Below are positions 26,922 through 35,480 of a stretch of DNA of 64,000 bases, in pieces (position 1 is the first letter of the stretch; each line of letters opens with the position of its first letter). Made by a program: the position numbers and the translations under genes. The stretch is from Acaryochloris sp. CCMEE 5410 (GTDB taxonomy: Bacteria; Cyanobacteriota; Cyanobacteriia; Thermosynechococcales; Thermosynechococcaceae): positions 1,845,501 through 1,909,500 of the forward strand of contig NZ_AFEJ02000002.1 in the NCBI RefSeq assembly GCF_000238775.2, read 5' to 3'. The notes under the pieces are model-generated. The model was not told the DNA's origin. It did no database searches and saw only the letters and a program-made list of their open reading frames with translations.

Positions 26922-28160
26922 TTAGCTGTCCCCTCGTTTGCGGAGTTTTTCTAGTGCACTTGAGATATAGTCACCAATCTCATCTGAGGCCATGTCTTGA
27001 GCCTCGATTCGATAAAGGTCTCCTATAATCGCTGGAACAGAAGTCAGATCAAGCCTAACAACAAGGAGCGGTATCTTAGCATCAATAAGTTGTTTGACTG
27101 CTGAACTCAGTTCTCGTTCTACCCATGGTGCCCCAACACAAGCTTCTGACCAAAATAAAGTGAAATGAGTCATTCCCGCTAGCCCTTTATCAATCTCCAT
27201 AACAAGAGAATCTGAAGGGACAAGTTTATCCTCATCAAACCAGATCCCAACGCCGTTACTTTTAAGTTTTTCTGCAACGCCTCGAACAAGTTTTTTATCC
27301 ACTGATCGGTGGCTGAGAAAAACCGAATATGGCGACCGAAAGTGTGATAGAGATCTTTTAATCTCTTGTTGCGCTTCAGATTCTAGAAACTGGCAGATAT
27401 TGGAAAGCCAAATAGTATTTTGAGGACAGCGACTACACCAGACATCACTTGAAACATTTCCAGCTATGAAAACAACGAATCCACTTCCCACTTGAGCAAT
27501 AGAGGCAAATGGGCAACAACTGTTAGGATCCGTCCATTCATCGTTTTGCAGGCAACCCGTAGAACCTTGGTTCCCTGAAGCCAACAAGCCTTGCCAGGAG
27601 CTCAGTTTAACAGGAAGGCCTACCAGAATCTCATCAACCCTGTCATAGATGGGCTGCAGCCAATCGTTGAAGATCATTTTCGAAGGTTTACAGACTATCT
27701 GGCGATGCCCTTCCCAACAAGATGACTCGTCTGAACCATATTCCACAAATCGGCCATTATTTGGTCCATAACTTGCATAGCCTTTCGTCAAAACTCCAGC
27801 TTTCAAGTAGTGAGATTTATAGTTGTTCAATTCATTCGCATCTGCATCTGAAACAATAAAAATTCCTCCTTCATTCACAAACTTTTCAACTAAGGACTGT
27901 GGGACTTTCCATGTCCCATCGTCAGATGCAAATAAGCCACCCTCAACATAAATCACAGTAGGATCGAAGTCTCGAAAGAGAGAGTGATCAACTACATCAT
28001 TTGCCATTTTTGGATTCGATAATTGCTTCTCACTAGAACTAATCATGTGAGCTAAGAGACATTCTTCTGACAAGTTTTTTAGCTTGTCATATAGATTTCT
28101 ACCCTTGAGAGCTCCACGTCCATTAATACTGAGATAGCTTTGTAGATATAGGGTTTTCAT
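26922..28160 (-). CDS. TIR-domain protein with amidotransferase-like N-terminal domain
   Basis: The protein has 412 residues. The C-terminal part (about 285-405) is a TIR domain: YSVFLSHRSVDKKLV, GVGIWFDEDKLVPSDSLVMEIDKGLAG, then WSEACVGAPWVERELSSAV, where the conserved Glu of NAD-cleaving TIRs sits. The N-terminal 260 residues alternate strands and helices (VIYVEGGLFA, GGIFIVSDADANEL, GFVVFIAGNVSSDVW...WLSNICQFL) like class-I glutamine-amidotransferase/ThuA-type flavodoxin-like folds and contain many Cys (CWEGH, CSRCP). Bacterial TIR proteins often serve in antiphage immunity by depleting NAD. No partner gene (cyclase, Argonaute, Thoeris ThsA) is adjacent. Confidence 0.8.
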   Translation of the reverse strand: MKTLYLQSYLSINGRGALKGRNLYDKLKNLSEECLLAHMISSSEKQLSNPKMANDVVDHSLFRDFDPTVIYVEGGLFASDDGTWKVPQSLVEKFVNEGGIFIVSDADANELNNYKSHYLKAGVLTKGYASYGPNNGRFVEYGSDESSCWEGHRQIVCKPSKMIFNDWLQPIYDRVDEILVGLPVKLSSWQGLLASGNQGSTGCLQNDEWTDPNSCCPFASIAQVGSGFVVFIAGNVSSDVWCSRCPQNTIWLSNICQFLESEAQQEIKRSLSHFRSPYSVFLSHRSVDKKLVRGVAEKLKSNGVGIWFDEDKLVPSDSLVMEIDKGLAGMTHFTLFWSEACVGAPWVERELSSAVKQLIDAKIPLLVVRLDLTSVPAIIGDLYRIEAQDMASDEIGDYISSALEKLRKRGDS

Positions 28161-28535
28161 CGCAGTAAAATAAAGTTACAAAAATACAACTTCAGACCTT
28201 AATCTGCTTACTATCAAAAGATTTTAACGGTACAAGATGTTGCTAGCTACCTAGCATCTCTAAATAAAATCTTAAGTGTAATAAGCTGTCATATCTCTCA
28301 ACTCTCAACATTGGGATTGAAGCAAAAAATCTCAATAACTACATCCAAACACAACCCAATCTGGAACGATTAAGTCTCCTGAATATTAATCTTATTACAG
28401 CACAGTAATTAAGTTCGACAGACTGTCGTTTGACTTTTCCAGAACGCTTCACCCAGGATAGTTGTGGCAAATGGTTTGTCAGTCAAATTTGAAGTTGTTT
28501 TTGACTTGCGATCGCATCTCACTCCACCGGGGCAT
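28161..28535. other. Intergenic region between the TIR gene and the His-rich protein operon
   Basis: AT-rich in its left half, with no gene seen. An upstream extension of the next reading frame to 28464 is open but lacks any protein-like features. A HIP1 octamer (GCGATCGC) lies near 28509. Confidence 0.45.
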
Positions 28536-29033
28536 ATGGTTATGACTTCTGTTCGAAAATGGGCTTTACTAGCGGTTTATATCGGAGTTGGAGCATTGGT
28601 GACTCCTCGCATTGTGCAATCCCACCATACGCAACCCCAAACCGTTTCATCCGCCGATCAGAAAACAAAACATCATCACCATAAGCACCATAAACAACTC
28701 GAAATTTCCGCCAATCAAGCCCCACCTACGGTTGAGTTAGTCGCTCATCCCGATCAGGTCCAGGGCTGGAATTTAGAACTGAAGGTCACCAACTTTAACT
28801 TTGCCCCTACCCAAGTCAACGCCCCGAGTAAAACCTCCGAAGGCCATGCTCACCTGTATATCAATGACAAAAAAGTAACTCGTCTGTACGGCAATTGGTA
28901 CTACCTGTCTGAGTTACCCACAGGCACGAACACCCTCAAAGTCACCCTCAACAGCAACGGCCATGAAGCCCTTGTGCATCGAGGCCAACCCATCAGCGAC
29001 ACTGCAGTCATTCAGGTTGCGCCCCGACCCTAA
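28536..29033 (+). CDS. Exported His-rich metal-binding-like protein
   Basis: The product has about 165 residues. A signal-type N-terminus (RKWALLAVYIGVGALV) is followed by a short linker with KHHHHKHHK, an obvious metal-binding cluster. A beta-sandwich-like domain comes next (WNLELKVTNFNFAP, EGHAHLYINDKKVTRLYGNWYYLSELPTGTNTLKVTLNSNGHEAL). The GHAHLYI...G..YYL pattern recurs in uncharacterised periplasmic proteins with a CopC/cupredoxin-like fold. It is the first gene of a tight operon with a SafE-family protein one base downstream. Metal handling is inferred from the His cluster and the neighbours. ATG 28542 is an alternative start. Confidence 0.7.
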   Translation: MVMTSVRKWALLAVYIGVGALVTPRIVQSHHTQPQTVSSADQKTKHHHHKHHKQLEISANQAPPTVELVAHPDQVQGWNLELKVTNFNFAPTQVNAPSKTSEGHAHLYINDKKVTRLYGNWYYLSELPTGTNTLKVTLNSNGHEALVHRGQPISDTAVIQVAPRP

Positions 29034-29034
29034 A

Positions 29035-30255
29035 ATGCTAGACCTGTTACTCGTCACAGCCCTGGGATTTGTCGGCAGCTTTGGCCATTGCGTCGGTATG
29101 TGTGGACCCTTAGCGGCCAGCTTTGCCCTGACCTCCGGTGAATCCCGAACGTGGCGACAACAACTAACCTTTCATGTTCTGCTCAATCTAGGACGCACTT
29201 TGAGTTATGGCCTGATCGGAGCAGCCATTGGTGCCCTCAGTTCCGTCCTGGTTGCGGGGGGAGAACTGGCGGGTATTGATAGTGTTCTACGTCGTAGCAT
29301 TGCCTTGTTAATGGGTGGCTTGTTGATCTGGCTGGGAATTCGGCAAATTCGCCCCGGTTGGCTGCCTAAACTGCCTCTGCCACACCCATTACTGAAATTG
29401 GGGCTGCATGAGCGTTTCAATCGAGCCATGACCGGGTTGGCCCATCAACCCCACTGGTGGACGCCTGCGTTACTAGGGATGATCTGGGGACTCATTCCCT
29501 GTGGCTTTCTGTATGCAGCCCAAATTAAAGCCGCAGCCACAGGGAACTGGTTATTCGGAAGTGCCACAATGCTGTGTTTCGGGTTGGGAACGATGCCCAC
29601 CTTATTAGGAGTGGGGTTTTCCACTGCCATTCTTGGTCAGGATCGACGCAGCCAACTCTTCCAGCTAGGGGGCTGGCTTATGCTGATCATTGGTGTGCTG
29701 ACCGTCCTCAGAACGGGGGAAATGCAGGACTACAGCAGCCATACTGCCTTGCTGTTGTTGATGTTGGCCCTCCTGGCCCGTCCCATACAGCCTTTATGGT
29801 CAGCCCCACTGCACTATCGACGACTGTTTGGGGTGGGGGCCTTTGTTCTCTCACTTATCCATGTATTGCGGGTGCTCGACCATTCCTTTCAGTGGTCGCT
29901 CACAGCGATTCCCTTTATGCTGCCCCTCCATCAAGCAGGTCTTTGGGCAGGGGTCGTTGCCTTGGCCTTGCTTATTCCGTTAGCCACAACCAGTACCAAT
30001 GGGATGGTGCAACGATTAGGCCCCCATTGGCGACGGCTTCATCTTCTCAGTATCCCTGCTCTCCTGTTAGCAGGCAGCCATACGGTAATGATCGGATCCC
30101 ATTATTTAGGGGGGCTGGAATGGACAGGGGTGCATTTAGGGAGGACGGTTGCGATCGCAACGGCAATCCTCCTGGTTTTACTCATCCGCTGCCGTTGGGT
30201 ATGGGCCTTGTTCTCACTGGAGAAATTTTATGGTGCGTCTTCTCCATTGCGGTAG
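29035..30255 (+). CDS. SafE/TauE-like transporter fused to a ferric-reductase-like membrane domain
   Basis: The protein has about 406 residues. Residues 1-225 are a SafE-type (PF13386-like) six-helix membrane domain with the signature GHCVGMCGP (His18, Cys19, Cys23) and LGRTLSYGLIGAA. The C-terminal half adds five or so helices with spaced histidines (SAPLHYRRLFGVGAF, LIHVLRVLDH, MLPLHQAGLW, GPHWRRLHLLSIPALLLAGSHTVMIGSHY) in the pattern of ferric-reductase/cytochrome b561-type haem b membrane proteins. The fusion suggests transmembrane electron transfer tied to metal or sulfur chemistry. The ATG at 29035 follows the previous stop by one base. It overlaps the next gene by 26 bases. Confidence 0.78.
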   Translation: MLDLLLVTALGFVGSFGHCVGMCGPLAASFALTSGESRTWRQQLTFHVLLNLGRTLSYGLIGAAIGALSSVLVAGGELAGIDSVLRRSIALLMGGLLIWLGIRQIRPGWLPKLPLPHPLLKLGLHERFNRAMTGLAHQPHWWTPALLGMIWGLIPCGFLYAAQIKAAATGNWLFGSATMLCFGLGTMPTLLGVGFSTAILGQDRRSQLFQLGGWLMLIIGVLTVLRTGEMQDYSSHTALLLLMLALLARPIQPLWSAPLHYRRLFGVGAFVLSLIHVLRVLDHSFQWSLTAIPFMLPLHQAGLWAGVVALALLIPLATTSTNGMVQRLGPHWRRLHLLSIPALLLAGSHTVMIGSHYLGGLEWTGVHLGRTVAIATAILLVLLIRCRWVWALFSLEKFYGASSPLR

Positions 30256-30811
30256 TTTAGCCTTCTTAGCAGTTGGATTATGGGTCGGACCCAGCCAGGC
30301 CCATACCGTCAAAGCATCCGACTCAGTTGCCGTCACCTTTCATTTAGAACCCGATCACAATCCAAGGGCAGGAGACCCTGCTCAAGTCTGGTTCGTCCTT
30401 ACCCAAAAGGGGGGCAGTACCATCCCTCTCTCCCAATGCAACTGCCATCTGCAGGTGATTGCAGAGGAAAATGGACAGACAATTGCCCAACCGCCTTTAA
30501 CCGCCGTCTCCGCAGAGCAATACCAAAATATTCCTGGCGCTGATGTGACGTTCCCAAAACCGGGGGCATATCAATTGAGCATTCAAGGCCAGCCACAAAC
30601 AGGCGATGCATTCCAACCGTTTCAGTTTAGTTTTCCCGTCACTGTCGCTAAAGGCAGTAGCCCAAAACCCTCTCCGCCTGTCCAGTCAATAGATACACCC
30701 TTATCTTCGTCAAAATCAGATCTACCCAAGGTTGCATGGATCAGCATCAGTATTGGCGCAGGACTTAGTTTTGTGATGCTAGTTCTTCGGCTTCGAAAAA
30801 ACAGTAAATAG
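30230..30811 (+). CDS. Exported membrane-anchored beta-sandwich protein
   Basis: The product has about 193 residues. A signal peptide (LAFLAVGLWVGPSQA, cleavage before His28 in the mature AHTVK) is followed by an immunoglobulin-like domain (VAVTFHLEPDHNPRAGDPAQVWFVLTQ, QCNCHLQVI, GADVTFPKPGAYQLSI). Then come a Ser/Pro linker, a C-terminal membrane helix and a basic tail (RLRKNSK). This resembles YtkA/FixH-like or CopC-like periplasmic domains. The CNC motif and His at the mature N-terminus could bind metal. It starts inside the end of the SafE fusion gene, showing translational coupling. Function unknown; operon context suggests metal or redox work at the membrane. Confidence 0.68.
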   Translation: MVRLLHCGSLAFLAVGLWVGPSQAHTVKASDSVAVTFHLEPDHNPRAGDPAQVWFVLTQKGGSTIPLSQCNCHLQVIAEENGQTIAQPPLTAVSAEQYQNIPGADVTFPKPGAYQLSIQGQPQTGDAFQPFQFSFPVTVAKGSSPKPSPPVQSIDTPLSSSKSDLPKVAWISISIGAGLSFVMLVLRLRKNSK

Positions 30812-30863
30812 CCCATTGAGAGCATCCCACTTCCAGAGTGCTCAAACCGGATGAGGACAACAC

Positions 30864-31262
30864 TTACCCTTCTTCCAAGTAAAACCGATCGTTGGTCTGG
30901 ACAGCATCACGCAGAATTAATTCTAGAGCCCTCAGATCCCATAAAACCCAATGGACCCCCTCCGGACTTTTATCTACTTCTGGATAAGCAAGAAGATAAT
31001 TCAAAAGCTTTTGAACGGTGTCCAGCCCTTGGTTAGGGTCATACCATTCAGGACTAGTTTCTAATGCTTCTCCGTCATCGTTTTCTTCAAGCATAAAAGC
31101 ACTGAGAGGCGTAATGTTTAAGTCTTCTGCAATGTCTTCCAACAGTAGACTCGCAGACGGCAGATTGCCCCCAAATATCAGCTCTTCACCTTTGAGATCC
31201 ATCTCAGCAGGTAAAGCACAGGATCCAGTGTTTTCTAGAACGATATCTAGGCATCTTGACAT
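30864..31262 (-). CDS. Hypothetical acidic protein
   Basis: The 132-residue soluble, acidic product contains a short Cys pair near the N-terminus (SRCLDIV, GSCALPAEMDLKGEEL). The C-terminal region is richer in aromatics (EWYDPNQGLDTVQKLLNYLLAYPEV, VHWVLWDLRALELIL). No family is recognised. The frame is supported by its codon use, its clean start and the absence of a better overlapping frame. It converges with the preceding operon; 52 bp separate the stops. Confidence 0.65.
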   Translation of the reverse strand: MSRCLDIVLENTGSCALPAEMDLKGEELIFGGNLPSASLLLEDIAEDLNITPLSAFMLEENDDGEALETSPEWYDPNQGLDTVQKLLNYLLAYPEVDKSPEGVHWVLWDLRALELILRDAVQTNDRFYLEEG

Positions 31263-31684
31263 GGGCTGATTTTCTCCAAAAATTTAGCGACACCAATTTT
31301 CTTTCGCCCGCTCACTCAGCATTATGAGCAGCAAGGACCGTAAGCCGCCTGAATCGCGCTGGTGCATGACCAACACAATGGGCTTTGCATCGGCTTGATA
31401 TTGCGATCGCAACCGCCTTTACCAACCTCTGTCTATTCCCCAAGATTCCCAAAATATCAGTGGCTTCAGCCGAAGTAGAAGGAAGGTTTCACACTAGCTA
31501 TGTCCCCCCCTCTACGGAAAAAAGCGTCTCAGGTGTTCGCTCTCTGTATTATCGATTGTCGCTAGATTAACGAAAATCATCTGGCATTGGTGTGAAGTTC
31601 TTTACAAATTTTTAGTCTGAGCGTTAGCTAGACTGTAATGCCATTGAGAATACTAGAAAGTACTATTAGCAATGAATTCACCCA
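31263..31684. other. Intergenic region with degenerate repeat
   Basis: A 61-codon frame at 31385-31570 exists but has no protein-like features and is not called. The stretch 31508-31567 resembles 33104-33163 (see the repeat entry). A HIP1 site lies near 31404. Otherwise nothing was recognised. Confidence 0.45.
31508..31567 (+). repeat. Degenerate 60-nt repeat, copy 1
   Basis: It begins CCCTCTACGG, passes through TCAGGTGTTC and ends TCGCTAGAT. A second copy at 33104-33163 shares these blocks with substitutions. The two copies flank the propeller gene at 31685-32974 in the same orientation. Confidence 0.5.
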
Positions 31685-32974
31685 ATGAGAAAGCGCTTAT
31701 TGAATAGATGGGGACTTTTGGGATTAATACTGTGCTGTCTTGGCTTTATCGTATTTGCCAGTTGGGAAGAGCTTCGATTATTTTCTATCGATGCTCAGAG
31801 TGGTAAGGTACGTTGGTCAAAAGTCTTAGATTCTTTTAATGGAGAAGCTACGACTCCTGTTACTCATAATGGCACGCTTTTCCTACAAATTATCCGAACG
31901 GATTTGAATAGGCAGGGTTGGCAACAAATTTCAGCATTTTCTACTCAAACAGGGCAGCTTATTTGGGAACGTAATTTCTTTTCTGACTATGCTGAAAAAG
32001 CCAATATTCGACAAATTGCATTGCCTGTTGCTACACCTCAGACATTAATTGTTAATTTACCGATCAGAAGCAATGATCACTTTAACCAGATGGTGGTCTT
32101 TGATCGTGAAACGGGTGATTATGAGCAAGTGTCTCAACGTTTTTTTCTATCTTTCAAAGGTAAAACTAGTTTAGTTAACCATAATCAGATCCTATGGATG
32201 ATGACATTTGATCAATTCCCCATATGGAAAACAGGCTGTGATCAAGCTAAAGTTGTTCTGAAAAAGCGGGATCTGTGGATCAAACAGACTCAATGGGAAT
32301 TTAGATTACCTGAGCAATTCTGTCGCAGTCATTTAGCTAGCCATGATGAATTTCTCATCGCCAATGAACATTCTGTGTATTTTAAGGATGGCGAAAAGAT
32401 CCAGGTGCGAGATGCTAAGAGTGGAGAACTTAAATTTCAACTATCTACACCCGTTAAAAAGATCGGATTAACAGGAAATACTTTTTTGATCAGTGATAGA
32501 AATTCGGTAACAGCCTTTGATGCCAAAACGGGGAAAAACAAGTGGAGATCGGAAGGGATTTGTGGAGCTGGGTCTACCACCAATAATTTGACGACGGATT
32601 CCGAGACCCTATATATCCAGTGCGATCCAGATCCTGATTATAGATATATATCCCGGTATGGAATCACAGCCTTAAAGGTCAATAACGGTAAGAAAAAGTG
32701 GTTTCGTCAGCTCAAGACTGATATATTCCATACGCCAAGCATCGCATCTGAATATATTGCAGTTATAGATGCAACTCATCCAAGATGGTTATCCAATTCC
32801 GAAAGTGCGGTTACAATCCTTTCTAAAAAAGATGGCTCCGTACAATCTCGCTTCCCAATTAGCTCAGCTTCTATCGATCAAGTAGTGTCAGCCGATCAGA
32901 CTCATTTCTACTTTGTAGATCGTTCTCCACGGTGGCGTCATTGGATATCACACTGGAACCCAAATTGGCATTGA
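31685..32974 (+). CDS. Membrane-anchored PQQ-like beta-propeller protein
   Basis: The 429-residue protein has an N-terminal helix (WGLLGLILCCLGFIVFASW). After it, at least five repeats of the quinoprotein/PQQ propeller type follow, with the motif (a)hD.(x)G(x)..W: FSIDAQSGKVRWSK, FSTQTGQLIWE, VRDAKSGELKFQ, FDAKTGKNKWR and LKVNNGKKKWFR. It is probably an exported scaffold, not a PQQ dehydrogenase, because no catalytic Asp/Ca2+ region is visible. Coding sequence is more AT-rich than its neighbours. Flanking degenerate repeats in direct orientation hint at a mobile past. No partner gene is apparent. Confidence 0.82.
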   Translation: MRKRLLNRWGLLGLILCCLGFIVFASWEELRLFSIDAQSGKVRWSKVLDSFNGEATTPVTHNGTLFLQIIRTDLNRQGWQQISAFSTQTGQLIWERNFFSDYAEKANIRQIALPVATPQTLIVNLPIRSNDHFNQMVVFDRETGDYEQVSQRFFLSFKGKTSLVNHNQILWMMTFDQFPIWKTGCDQAKVVLKKRDLWIKQTQWEFRLPEQFCRSHLASHDEFLIANEHSVYFKDGEKIQVRDAKSGELKFQLSTPVKKIGLTGNTFLISDRNSVTAFDAKTGKNKWRSEGICGAGSTTNNLTTDSETLYIQCDPDPDYRYISRYGITALKVNNGKKKWFRQLKTDIFHTPSIASEYIAVIDATHPRWLSNSESAVTILSKKDGSVQSRFPISSASIDQVVSADQTHFYFVDRSPRWRHWISHWNPNWH

Positions 32975-33103
32975 TTTTTAATTGATTGGTGAAGTGGTTG
33001 GGGTTTGGTGGGGAGCATCAGGTGATTGGGGTCAATCATCGGGATGAGCTGCGCAAGCGCATCAAATACCTCGTGAATAATCCAGGCTGGCTATACCCAA
33101 CAC

Positions 33104-33163
33104 CCCTCTACAGGAAAAAGTGCTTCAGGTGTTCACGCGATGTGTTGTCGATTTTCGCTAGAT
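33104..33163 (+). repeat. Degenerate 60-nt repeat, copy 2
   Basis: It shares CCCTCTAC, a run of A, TCAGGTGTTC and TCGCTAGAT with the copy at 31508-31567, in the same order and strand. Just upstream (about 32990-33090) is an open stretch encoding VNHRDELRKRIKYLVNNPGW, which may be a gene fragment that I cannot name. Confidence 0.5.
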
Positions 33164-33264
33164 CCATTTCAGCACCAATCACTTTTTGCCTTTGGAGCCG
33201 TCAAACTGGCATTCATCCTCCTCTAGAAGGGCACGCTAAGGACACCCTTCATCGTCTTTGCTTT

Positions 33265-33951
33265 ATGCCTAGCCCTCTTCAGAGACGAAACTTATTTCGT
33301 AAGTGGCTGACCCACACTATGCTCGGATTTCTTGGTGGGGGCATCTTTTGTCTCCTGACCGTACCCGCCGGATTTTTTTTACTGGGGGATCTGCTCATCA
33401 GGGTGAAGTTCTGCGGTTACGGGCAAAGTGCCATCGGCTGTTTGTTCTTTGGTGCAATCTTTGCAGGCGGACTGACAGTTGGATTTAGCGTGGGCCTAGC
33501 ACAGTGGTTCGTCCTAAAACGATTCCTTCTGCGGGCACGATGGTGGATTCTGGCGTCAACCCTAGGTTGGATGGGTATCTTTTCCACCTTGTGTAACCTG
33601 TTTTATAAGCCCATCCTCAACAATGGCACGGTATTGCAAACCACGATCGATGCAGACGCTCTCTCCGGAGTAGCAGGACTACTGGGAGCTGGAGCGTTAA
33701 TGGGACTCTTTCAATGGCTGCTGATGGATCTCCCGTTAGTTCGCTCCTGGTCATGGATTGCACTACATGTATGTCTGGCACTTTTAGCAGCTTTAGCCGT
33801 AACATCGGGGATTCATCCTGGTGGTGGAGTGACAGGAGCAAGCGTATTTATGGTTCTGTCATTCCCTATGTATGCAGTGATATCTGGAGCCGTGCTCAGC
33901 AGATTAATGGGGAACTTGAAAATGGTAAATGGGCTAAGCCAAGCCACATAA
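33265..33951 (+). CDS. Hypothetical multi-pass membrane protein
   Basis: The product has about 228 residues from the ATG at 33265. It has six or so glycine-rich hydrophobic segments (HTMLGFLGGGIFCLLTVPAGFFLL, GCLFFGAIFAGGLTVGFSVGLAQWFVL, ALSGVAGLLGAGALMGLFQWLLM, ALHVCLALLAALAVTSGI, ASVFMVLSFPMYAVISGAVLS). No charged catalytic motif or known family is visible. The frame stays open upstream to 32986, but that part reads like an unrelated fragment plus a repeat, so I exclude it. Confidence 0.65.
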   Translation: MPSPLQRRNLFRKWLTHTMLGFLGGGIFCLLTVPAGFFLLGDLLIRVKFCGYGQSAIGCLFFGAIFAGGLTVGFSVGLAQWFVLKRFLLRARWWILASTLGWMGIFSTLCNLFYKPILNNGTVLQTTIDADALSGVAGLLGAGALMGLFQWLLMDLPLVRSWSWIALHVCLALLAALAVTSGIHPGGGVTGASVFMVLSFPMYAVISGAVLSRLMGNLKMVNGLSQAT

Positions 33952-34161
33952 GTGACTCAACTCGAGTGACACTGGCCTCAAGCATCCCAACCACTGATCA
34001 CCCTATCCAGAACCAAGAGGCCATCCAATCGCATGCTGGCAAGGGACGCACGCAAATCAATCGTCCCTCATCTCCAGCGGTACAAGATAGACCACACTCA
34101 TGCCAATACAGAAGGTTAAATATGGGTGACTCCATAAACCGAAGCACAAGCATCCCCCGAT

Positions 34162-34503
34162 CTATGCACCTGATTTTGGCGTTTCATTCGGGTCAATTTT
34201 GCAGACCAGTTCATAGACAGAGACCTGAGGCGACTCGGAGAAAAAGGGAGCCATTTTACTAAGAATCGCTTTTTGTTCTTCGCCCTCATGGGCTTCCATA
34301 TCTTCTAGGTTGTCCCAGAGAATCACCGATACACCTTTGTCTGTACCGGGTTCTTGGAAGAGATAGGCTCCTTCAAAGCCATCAGAATAGGTTGCGATCG
34401 CTTGTTCATACAGATGTTGAACCTCGGCAAACTTACCTGGTTTGAACTCACCAATCGCCACTGATGCAAACCGCCGCTTCAAACAATCCTGAAAGTCTGA
34501 CAT
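34162..34503 (-). CDS. Antibiotic-biosynthesis-monooxygenase-like (dimeric alpha-beta barrel) protein
   Basis: The 113-residue protein has the small ferredoxin-like fold pattern: VAIGEFKPGKFAEVQHLYEQAIATY, then FEGAYLFQEPGTDKGVSVILWDNLEDMEAHEGEEQ and a final strand VSVYELVCKI. ABM-like proteins act as cofactor-free oxygenases, haem-degrading enzymes or ligand binders; no catalytic residues allow a choice. It is a single gene with a HIP1 site inside (near 34395). Confidence 0.72.
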   Translation of the reverse strand: MSDFQDCLKRRFASVAIGEFKPGKFAEVQHLYEQAIATYSDGFEGAYLFQEPGTDKGVSVILWDNLEDMEAHEGEEQKAILSKMAPFFSESPQVSVYELVCKIDPNETPKSGA

Positions 34504-34815
34504 TGTTTACTCCTTTCGCCATTTTGAAGGTATTTGGCTGGGGTTTGGGGGTGACATAACGAACCCCAACAATTGATCAATGCTCAGTCTGGGTAATCAA
34601 GTTGACCAATATTCATAGGGTAGAAGGTAGTCGGATCAATACCGGGGAACTTAAACAACATCTAAGGAAGTGCTAGGGCTCTAATGATCCCCAGTCGTTC
34701 ATATTTGTTCACCTTTTTGGTCAAAATCATGAACTTTATTTATCTTGAGAAGTAAAAAGCAGCCAGCCGGGAATGCTGAAACTGAGACTTCCTTACTGCT
34801 TTTACCTCAGAATTG
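34504..34815. other. Intergenic region with divergent promoters
   Basis: This 312-bp stretch lies between the ABM-like gene and the pentapeptide gene, which are divergent. No gene, RNA or repeat was recognised. Confidence 0.45.
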
Positions 34816-35397
34816 ATGAATATGAGCATCTCAGACTCATTTTTAAGCAAAGGATTGCCATTTTTAGACCGATGTCTCATGGGTCAAACCTCCTTCCACG
34901 GAATCGATCTAGCAGAAGTTCACTTAGATGGCGTGGTCCTTAAATACCTGGACTTAACTGCTGTAAATATGCAGGCAGCCAGTCTACAGCGAGCTAACCT
35001 ACAACGATCTATTCTCACCGCTGGATGCTTAGACCAGGCGAATATGCAGGGATGTTACCTCTACCGTAGCCACTTGGAAAGGTCTTCGATGCAACAAGTC
35101 CAGTTACAGCGAGCCAATTTATCCCATGCTTACTTGAAGGGGGCCAATCTCCAGGGAGCGAATCTCCACCAAGCTCAACTGATGGGCACCGATCTCCGGG
35201 ACGCCAATCTCACGGATTGTCTAATCCAAGATGCGAATTTAAAGAGCGCCCTCTACAGTGCAAACACTCAATTTAGTCCATCTTTCAATCCAGTCCTTGC
35301 AGGCATGAAACTATGGACAGCAGAAACCCTGGTCAACTACAGCCACCAACGGGTGAGAGGGCAGAGAACTTGGGACTGGGGCTGGCAATGTTCGTAG
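34816..35397 (+). CDS. Pentapeptide repeat protein
   Basis: The product has about 193 residues with a run of A(N/D)LxX repeats from residue 35 to 150: ANLQRSI, ANMQGCYL, ANLSHAYL, GANLQGANLH, DLRDANLTD, DANLKSAL. These fold into a right-handed quadrilateral beta-helix. Cyanobacteria encode many such proteins, mostly of unknown role. The ATG at 34816 is preferred to the TTG one codon earlier. Alone in its neighbourhood; crtD follows 83 bp later on the same strand. Confidence 0.85.
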   Translation: MNMSISDSFLSKGLPFLDRCLMGQTSFHGIDLAEVHLDGVVLKYLDLTAVNMQAASLQRANLQRSILTAGCLDQANMQGCYLYRSHLERSSMQQVQLQRANLSHAYLKGANLQGANLHQAQLMGTDLRDANLTDCLIQDANLKSALYSANTQFSPSFNPVLAGMKLWTAETLVNYSHQRVRGQRTWDWGWQCS

Positions 35398-35480
35398 TCA
35401 TCCATTAATATCAGCACCCTGATAGGGGAAGGTTAACGTTATAATTTCATTAAGAAATGTAACAAATCTATCTCTCTCCC

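Noticed and set aside
31385-31570. 61-codon open frame
   Set aside because: No protein-like features, overlaps the degenerate repeat, and has no ribosome-binding site.
32986-33264. N-terminal extension of the membrane protein at 33265
   Set aside because: Contains a repeat and an unrelated fragment; the hydrophobic protein begins cleanly at 33265.
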